From Anaeroplasma bactoclasticum (GTDB lineage Bacteria; Bacillota_I; Bacilli_A; Acholeplasmatales; Anaeroplasmataceae), in contig JAMPGQ010000007.1 in assembly GCA_023663825.1 (NCBI GenBank), positions 1 to 48,023 of the forward strand: 48,023 nucleotides of DNA. The letters are read 5' to 3'. The notes under the pieces were generated by a model. The model made no database searches. It saw only the letters and a program-made list of their open reading frames with translations, and was not told the origin of the DNA. Positions 42,694 through 48,023 of the stretch are shown one piece after another; the first letter of the stretch is position 1; each line of letters opens with the position of its first letter. Position numbers and translations under genes: made by a program.

Positions 42694-44823
42694 ATGTTAG
42701 AAGGATTAAATGAACGACAGTTAGAAGCAGTAACAACTACAGAAGGACCAGTTATGGTTATGGCTGGTGCTGGTTCAGGCAAGACAAGAGTTTTAACAGA
42801 ACGTATTGCCCATATCATTGACATGGGTATTTCTCCTTTTCAAATTTTAGCTGTAACATTTACCAATAAGGCAGCAAATGAAATGAAGCGTAGAGTAGAA
42901 GAATTAGTTCACGTAGAAACAAAGTATATGTGGATTTCAACCTTCCATAGTTTTTGCGCAAGATTACTACGCTTAGAAATAACGGCGCTTCCCCCTTATT
43001 CTAAGAATTTTTTAATCCTTGATGAAGAGGATTCCTTGAAGATTATTAAGGATATCTGTAAAGCAAATAATATTGAGGAAATGAAACCAAAAAAGCTTCA
43101 AAGTTTAATTTCTAAGGTAAAAAATTTTCCGAATTACTATTTTAAGGATCCTTATTTAAAAAGCGTATTTGAAAAAGTAAACACAAAGTATAATCAGTAT
43201 TTAGAAGAAAACAATATGTTGGATTTCGATGACTTAATTATTAAAACAATTGAATTATTTAAAAAGAATCCTGTTCTTTTAGAAAAATATCAAGAAAAAT
43301 TCCAATATATTTTAGTGGATGAGTTTCAAGATACTAATGACCTTCAGTACAACTTGATATTTATGCTAGCAGCTAGATATCATAATGTCTTTGTTGTAGG
43401 AGATGACTTTCAGTCTATTTATTCCTTTAGAGGAGCTAGAATTGAAAATATTAATCGCTTTAGAAATGATTTCAAAGAGCATCAATTAATTTTGTTAGAG
43501 GAAAATTATAGATCCACATCTCCAATTTTGAATTTAGCTAATGAAATTATCAAGCATAATCCAAATCAAATTAAAAAGGTCATGTTTACTGAAAAAAAGG
43601 AAGGTGTATTGCCTTTTTACTATGAAGCGGCAAGTGGTAAAAGTGAGGCAATGTTTGTTGTGGATAAAATCAAGGAATTTCATTTAGCTGGAGATTCCTA
43701 TAGTGATTTTGCAATACTCTATCGGACAAACCATATCTCTCGTGTATTTGAAGATTTATTGATAAAATATCAAATTCCTTATAAGATTTATGGGGGACTA
43801 TCCTTCTTCGCAAGAAAAGAAATTAAGGATATGGTTGCTTATTTAAGAGTAATCGTGTATCCTGAGGATGATTTTTCTTTTATGCGTATTGTGAATGAAC
43901 CAAAGCGTAAGATAGGATCTGCATTGCTTGAAAAGCTACATACACATGCCTTAGAAGAAAAATGTTCTTTATTTAATTCTATTCCGACCTTTAAAGGAAC
44001 AGGGGCTGGATATAACGCATTAATGGAGTTCCATAAAATAATACTATCTATAAAAGAACAAATTAATAATATTCCTTTAGTAAAACTCATTGACATTATT
44101 TTAGAAGAAACAGGATATAAAGCAATGCTAGCATTAGATGATCCAGAACATGAGCGTTTAGAAAATGTCTATGAATTAAAAACTGTTTTAAGAGAAACAG
44201 AAGATACGGTAGATGGAGATAACTTTGATAAGCTAGGAAAATTGTTAAATGATTTATCCTTACGTACGGATGAAGATGATAAAGTTGAAAGAGATTCTGT
44301 AATTCTTTCTACTTATCACCAGGTTAAAGGCCTAGAGTTTAAAACAGTATTTATGGTGGCTATGGAGGAAGGCATTTTTCCAAGTGGATTTCATAGTGAT
44401 GATTTAGATATAGAAGAAGAACGTCGTATTTGTTATGTTGGTATTACTCGCGCTAAAGAAAGACTATATGTGACGAATGCTAAAGCACGTATGCTATATG
44501 GACATATGGAGATAGAATCCTCATCTCGTTTTGTAAAAGAAATGGGAACAGAATATTTAAAAAATATTTCTGCAGATTTCTATAAAAAAGCAAAAGAAAA
44601 ATATGATAGCTATATTGTAAGAAAACCTAAGAAGGCTAAGACTATAATTATAGATGAAGAATACTATCACGTAGGAGATAGGATAGAACATAAAGCTTTT
44701 GGTATTGGTATTGTTGTCAGTGTTGGAGAGGATAATTTCATTAAAGTGGCCTTTCCTATGCCTATAGGAATTAAGCCTTTAATTAAAGATCATCCCTCTT
44801 ATAAAAAAGTGGAGAAAAATTAA
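42694..44823 (+). CDS. pcrA: ATP-dependent DNA helicase PcrA (UvrD/Rep family)
   Basis: An SF1A 3'-5' helicase of 709 residues for repair and replication restart. The motifs appear in order: LNERQLEAV (Q motif), AGAGSGKTRVLTERI (Walker A, about residues 24-38), FTNKAANEM, STFHSF, LVDEFQDTNDLQ (Walker B, about 210-221), GDDFQSIYSFRGA, EENYRSTSPIL, STYHQVKGLEFKTVFM (motif V region) and YVGITRAKERL (about 588-598). The C-terminal HKAFGIGIVVSVG is the Tudor-like tail that contacts RNA polymerase. The ATG at 42694 follows AAAGGAGG. ligA, its usual partner in Firmicutes, is replaced here by cas9. Confidence 0.95.
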   Translation: MLEGLNERQLEAVTTTEGPVMVMAGAGSGKTRVLTERIAHIIDMGISPFQILAVTFTNKAANEMKRRVEELVHVETKYMWISTFHSFCARLLRLEITALPPYSKNFLILDEEDSLKIIKDICKANNIEEMKPKKLQSLISKVKNFPNYYFKDPYLKSVFEKVNTKYNQYLEENNMLDFDDLIIKTIELFKKNPVLLEKYQEKFQYILVDEFQDTNDLQYNLIFMLAARYHNVFVVGDDFQSIYSFRGARIENINRFRNDFKEHQLILLEENYRSTSPILNLANEIIKHNPNQIKKVMFTEKKEGVLPFYYEAASGKSEAMFVVDKIKEFHLAGDSYSDFAILYRTNHISRVFEDLLIKYQIPYKIYGGLSFFARKEIKDMVAYLRVIVYPEDDFSFMRIVNEPKRKIGSALLEKLHTHALEEKCSLFNSIPTFKGTGAGYNALMEFHKIILSIKEQINNIPLVKLIDIILEETGYKAMLALDDPEHERLENVYELKTVLRETEDTVDGDNFDKLGKLLNDLSLRTDEDDKVERDSVILSTYHQVKGLEFKTVFMVAMEEGIFPSGFHSDDLDIEEERRICYVGITRAKERLYVTNAKARMLYGHMEIESSSRFVKEMGTEYLKNISADFYKKAKEKYDSYIVRKPKKAKTIIIDEEYYHVGDRIEHKAFGIGIVVSVGEDNFIKVAFPMPIGIKPLIKDHPSYKKVEKN

Positions 44824-44844
44824 ATCAAGTAAGGAGTGAAATTT

Positions 44845-47800
44845 ATGGGATTAATACTAGGATTAGATTTGGGAGTTGCAAGTGTTGGTTATGGTATAAT
44901 CGAAGAAAACAGTTATGAAGTAATCGATTATGGTGTTAGACTATTTGAAGAGGGCAATGCTGATAATAATTTAAAAAGACGGAGAATGCGAGGGGCAAGA
45001 CGATTAAAATCAAGGAAAAAGAATCGTATTCTTGCAATTAAATACTATCTAAAATCTTTAGGTCTAATTGATACTATTGATTTTGAAATTTTAAATAACG
45101 TTTATGAACTTCGAGTTAAAGGACTCACACAAAAACTAAGTAATATAGAATTGGCTAACGTATTAATTAATATCGCAAAGCATAGGGGTGTTTCCTATGA
45201 AGTAGCTATTGATGAAGATGATAAGGAATCAAAATCTGCTTCCTCATCTCTTACTTATAATACGGAATGTTTAAAGAAAAAAGGAAAATTTATTTGTGAG
45301 TTTCAATTAGAAAAAATAAAAAATGGAGAAAAGCTTCGCACTAAAGATAATATTTTTAGTTCAAAGGATTATGAAAAAGAATTGAGAAAGATGTTATCTA
45401 ATCAAAAAATGTCAGAAGAAGTTACTGAAAAGATAGTGGAAATTATTATGAGAAGAAGGGATTTTTCAGAAGGACCAGGTTCAGAAAAATTTCCTACTCC
45501 TTATGGAAGTTACCGAATGATAAATAATCAAATTCAGCATATAAATCTTATAGAGGAAATGCGTGGAAAATGCTCCATTTTTCCTGAAGAACCTAGAATT
45601 GCTAAAAACTCTTATACAGCTTGTTTATTTAATTTATTAAATGATTTAAATAATATAACCTTTGTTAAAGATGGCTTAAAGACAAAATTTACGACTGAAG
45701 AGAAAGAGCAAATTATTAAATATGTTAATGAAAAAGGAAATATTACGCCTAAGCAATTATTGAAGATGTTTAGTATTGATGAAAATACAGTTACAGGCTT
45801 TAGAATAGATAAAAATAATAAGCCCCTTTTATCTACCTTTGATATTTATGCAAAGTTTTTAAAATTAGGCATTCAGTTAGATACAAAGTCCTTTGATTTA
45901 GTTATAGAATGTTTAACAAGTATGGTTGTTATTGATAAGAGAGTTGAAGAACTAAAAAAACTTAATTTAAAATTATCAGGTGAAGAAATTGATAAAATAA
46001 GCCAGATATCTAAAGTGAATGGTTATCATTCTTTATCTAAAAAGGCTATGGATTTAATAATACCTGAGCTTTTGGATACGTCCTCAAATCAAATGGAAAT
46101 TATAACAAGGAATAATTTAAGTACGAATCATCTTAATTTTAATGGTAAAAAGGTTCCTTTTGATGATACTGCTATCCTTTCTCCTGTAGCAAAAAGAGTT
46201 CATAGACAAACTATTAATATAGTTAATGAGTTAAGAAAAGAATATGGCGAATTTGCCTCTATTGTTATAGAGACAACTCGTGCTAAAGATTCTGCTGAAG
46301 AAAAGAAAGAAGAAGTCAATCGTCAAAAGTTACAAGAGGAAAATAAAACACAAACTGAGCAATTTTTGCTAGACATTGGGAAAAATCCAGAAAAAATAAA
46401 TACGAAAACAAAATTAAAACTAGTGCTTTATAGACAACAAAATGGTAAAACAATGTATTCAGGAGAAGTAATTAACCTCGATGTCTTATTAAACGATCCC
46501 TCTTCTTATGAAATTGAACATATCATTCCTTATTCTATTTCTTTTGACAATAGTTTAAATAATAAGGCATTAGCTTCTTTAACAGAAAATCGAGATAAAG
46601 GGAACAAAACACCTTGGGAATACTTTAGTAGTGGTATGGTTAAAGGACCTAATAATAGTTGGGAAAAATTTGAAGCGTATGTTAATTCATTAAACATACC
46701 TTTAAAAAAGAAAGCAAATCTATTAAACCAAGAAGATGTTTCTAAGTTTGATAATCGCGAAGGCTTTATTAATCGTAATTTGAATGATACAAGTTATGGC
46801 ATTCGTACAGTTATGAATACTTTGAAATCCTATTATAAGGAAAATAATATAGCAACAAATGTCTTCACTATAAAAGGAAAAATCACACATACCTTTAGAA
46901 ATAAAGTGGGACTAGAAAAAAATAGAGATGTATATATTCATCACGCAATAGACGCATTGATTATTGCAGGTTTAAAAAATCAAAAGATTTTTAAAAATGC
47001 ATTTGAATTGAATACAGATAAAGAAACTGGCTTTGTATTTAATGAAAATTCAGGGGAGGTTATTGATTTTGAAAATCCATTAGAGGATTCTAAATTATTA
47101 AAATTTATAGGTAATTTAAAATCTATTAATGGAACCCCACAGGACTTTTCTTATAAAGTAGATACTAAAACGAACCGTAAGTTTTCAGATGAAACTATTT
47201 ATTCCACACGTATTTATAATGATGAAGAATACGTTATAAAAAAATATAAGGATATTTATGGAAAAGATGGAGAGTCAGTAAAAAAATTATTTGAAAAAGG
47301 CAAATCTTCTGATCTGTTAGTGGCTCGAAATGATGAACAGACTTTTAAATTACTTGAAAAAATAGTAGCTACCTATCCAAATGAGAAAAATCCTTTTGCA
47401 AAATATAAAGAAGATCACGGATTTATAAGGAAATATTCTAAAAATGGAAATGGTCCAGTTATTCAAAAATTAAAATATATTGGTGGAAAACTTGGAAGTT
47501 ATTTAGATATTTCATCCAAATATCATAATCTTAAAAATAAAAAAGTGGTTTTACTACAAAATACAGCTTATCGAACGGATATTTATCAGGATAAAAATGG
47601 ATATTACAAGTTTTTAACAATTAGAAGATTTCATATCAAACAAATCAATCATCAAAATGTTATTAAGGATGAAATCTATCAATCCTTAAAAAAAGAAAAA
47701 AATATTACCTTTGAAGATAAATTTTTGTTTTCCTTAAATCGAAATAATATTATTAGAATTGTCGATGATTCGGATAACTATTACAGGTTTATTACTACTA

Positions 47801-47967
47801 ATGATGATAAAAATAATGTGATTGAAGTGAAAAATATCGAGTGCAAAACAGAAAAGCGATTAATGCTTTCTATTGGCAAAAAGATTAAGCTTATTGAAAA
47901 ATTTAATGTGAGTCCTACTGGAAAATATCAAAAAGTTGAAAAAGAACTCTTGAAATTAAAATGGTAA
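44845..47967 (+). CDS. cas9: CRISPR-associated endonuclease Cas9, SaCas9-like (small type II)
   Basis: The RNA-guided DNA endonuclease, 1040 residues. The alignment by eye to S. aureus Cas9 runs throughout: the GLDLGVASVGYG RuvC-I start (Asp8 in place of Asp10), the arginine-rich bridge helix (RRRMRGARRLKSRKK), the recognition lobe, RuvC-II IVIETTR (Glu476), HNH EHIIPYSISFDNSLNNK (His559; Asn582 aligns with Asn580) and RuvC-III HHAIDALIIAG (His700, Asp703). All catalytic residues look intact. In the PAM-interacting end Arg1005 aligns with Arg1015 and Asn986 with Asn985, but Arg991 is Val992 and a loop is about 11 residues shorter, so the PAM may differ. ATG 44845 follows AAGGAG; GTG 44836 is rejected. 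It lies 21 bases after pcrA with no promoter seen. cas1, cas2 and csn2 are not in the window. Confidence 0.95.
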   Translation: MGLILGLDLGVASVGYGIIEENSYEVIDYGVRLFEEGNADNNLKRRRMRGARRLKSRKKNRILAIKYYLKSLGLIDTIDFEILNNVYELRVKGLTQKLSNIELANVLINIAKHRGVSYEVAIDEDDKESKSASSSLTYNTECLKKKGKFICEFQLEKIKNGEKLRTKDNIFSSKDYEKELRKMLSNQKMSEEVTEKIVEIIMRRRDFSEGPGSEKFPTPYGSYRMINNQIQHINLIEEMRGKCSIFPEEPRIAKNSYTACLFNLLNDLNNITFVKDGLKTKFTTEEKEQIIKYVNEKGNITPKQLLKMFSIDENTVTGFRIDKNNKPLLSTFDIYAKFLKLGIQLDTKSFDLVIECLTSMVVIDKRVEELKKLNLKLSGEEIDKISQISKVNGYHSLSKKAMDLIIPELLDTSSNQMEIITRNNLSTNHLNFNGKKVPFDDTAILSPVAKRVHRQTINIVNELRKEYGEFASIVIETTRAKDSAEEKKEEVNRQKLQEENKTQTEQFLLDIGKNPEKINTKTKLKLVLYRQQNGKTMYSGEVINLDVLLNDPSSYEIEHIIPYSISFDNSLNNKALASLTENRDKGNKTPWEYFSSGMVKGPNNSWEKFEAYVNSLNIPLKKKANLLNQEDVSKFDNREGFINRNLNDTSYGIRTVMNTLKSYYKENNIATNVFTIKGKITHTFRNKVGLEKNRDVYIHHAIDALIIAGLKNQKIFKNAFELNTDKETGFVFNENSGEVIDFENPLEDSKLLKFIGNLKSINGTPQDFSYKVDTKTNRKFSDETIYSTRIYNDEEYVIKKYKDIYGKDGESVKKLFEKGKSSDLLVARNDEQTFKLLEKIVATYPNEKNPFAKYKEDHGFIRKYSKNGNGPVIQKLKYIGGKLGSYLDISSKYHNLKNKKVVLLQNTAYRTDIYQDKNGYYKFLTIRRFHIKQINHQNVIKDEIYQSLKKEKNITFEDKFLFSLNRNNIIRIVDDSDNYYRFITTNDDKNNVIEVKNIECKTEKRLMLSIGKKIKLIEKFNVSPTGKYQKVEKELLKLKW

Positions 47968-47970
47968 TAT

Positions 47971-48013
47971 ACTACCTGAATTTGGGATTAACCCCTAAAA
48001 TGGGTAGTTAAAC
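47971..48013. ncRNA. Possible tracrRNA anti-repeat or CRISPR repeat next to cas9
   Basis: Four bases after cas9, ACTACC (47971-47976) pairs with GGTAGT (48003-48008), with an inner GGG/CCC pair and then TTAAAC, AATAATAAAA. The GTAGTTAAAC ending resembles the anti-repeat ending of type II tracrRNAs (compare AGTTAAAAT or CTACTAAAAC). Its reverse complement starts GTTTAACTACCC, as many type II repeats start GTTT. Only one copy is visible, so an array cannot be claimed. Confidence 0.35.
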
Positions 48014-48023
48014 AATAATAAAA

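Noticed and set aside
47967-48023. CRISPR array
   Set aside because: No second copy of any repeat occurs before the window ends, so an array cannot be claimed.

Overview
This is a low-GC window that uses the standard bacterial code: TGA is a stop, for example at the ends of trmFO and the HD-domain gene. All 31 supported genes lie on the + strand. Lipoprotein signals, a MurC enzyme, the rpsB-tsf-pyrH-frr order, trmFO-xerC and a YkpA-type ABC-F protein point to a wall-bearing Firmicute of class Bacilli. A host-associated or gut lineage near Erysipelotrichia or the RF39-type groups is my guess; it is inferred from gene style and not tested by search.

Left part: positions 150-7777 hold five genes that overlap end to end. 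They encode a HAD-GNAT protein, a PP-loop amidotransferase-like enzyme, a membrane (UbiA-like) protein fused to a PEP-synthase-like dikinase, a BtaA/DUF3419-like aminocarboxypropyl transferase and an AMP-forming ligase. Together they look like an undescribed lipid or small-molecule pathway. Positions 7873-11348 are a rhaB-rhaA-rhaD operon for L-rhamnose catabolism, followed by a lone murC whose start codon lies inside a terminator-like hairpin.

Centre: 12891-19986 is an eight-gene operon with a near-consensus promoter and a strong terminator. It encodes two small, possibly related secreted proteins, a lipoprotein, two HlyD/MacA-like adaptors, a MacB-type ATPase and permease, and a radical SAM-SPASM enzyme. 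It resembles a peptide-modification, export or self-protection locus of a kind I cannot match to a named family. It is followed by a 2840-residue surface protein (20252-28774) that contains an almost identical 1122-bp tandem duplication and is driven by a promoter with an operator-like inverted repeat.

Right part: an HD hydrolase, trmFO and xerC come next. A PL11 rhamnogalacturonan lyase lipoprotein (31942-34578) lies between two IS-end-like repeats, one of which supplies a good promoter. Its product probably feeds the rhamnose operon. Then come a small lipoprotein, the housekeeping run rpsB-tsf-pyrH-frr, glnS, a ykpA-like gene and pcrA. Last is a complete SaCas9-like cas9 (44845-47967) only 21 bp after pcrA. 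A possible tracrRNA anti-repeat lies in the last 50 bases. No cas1, cas2 or array is visible before the window ends.
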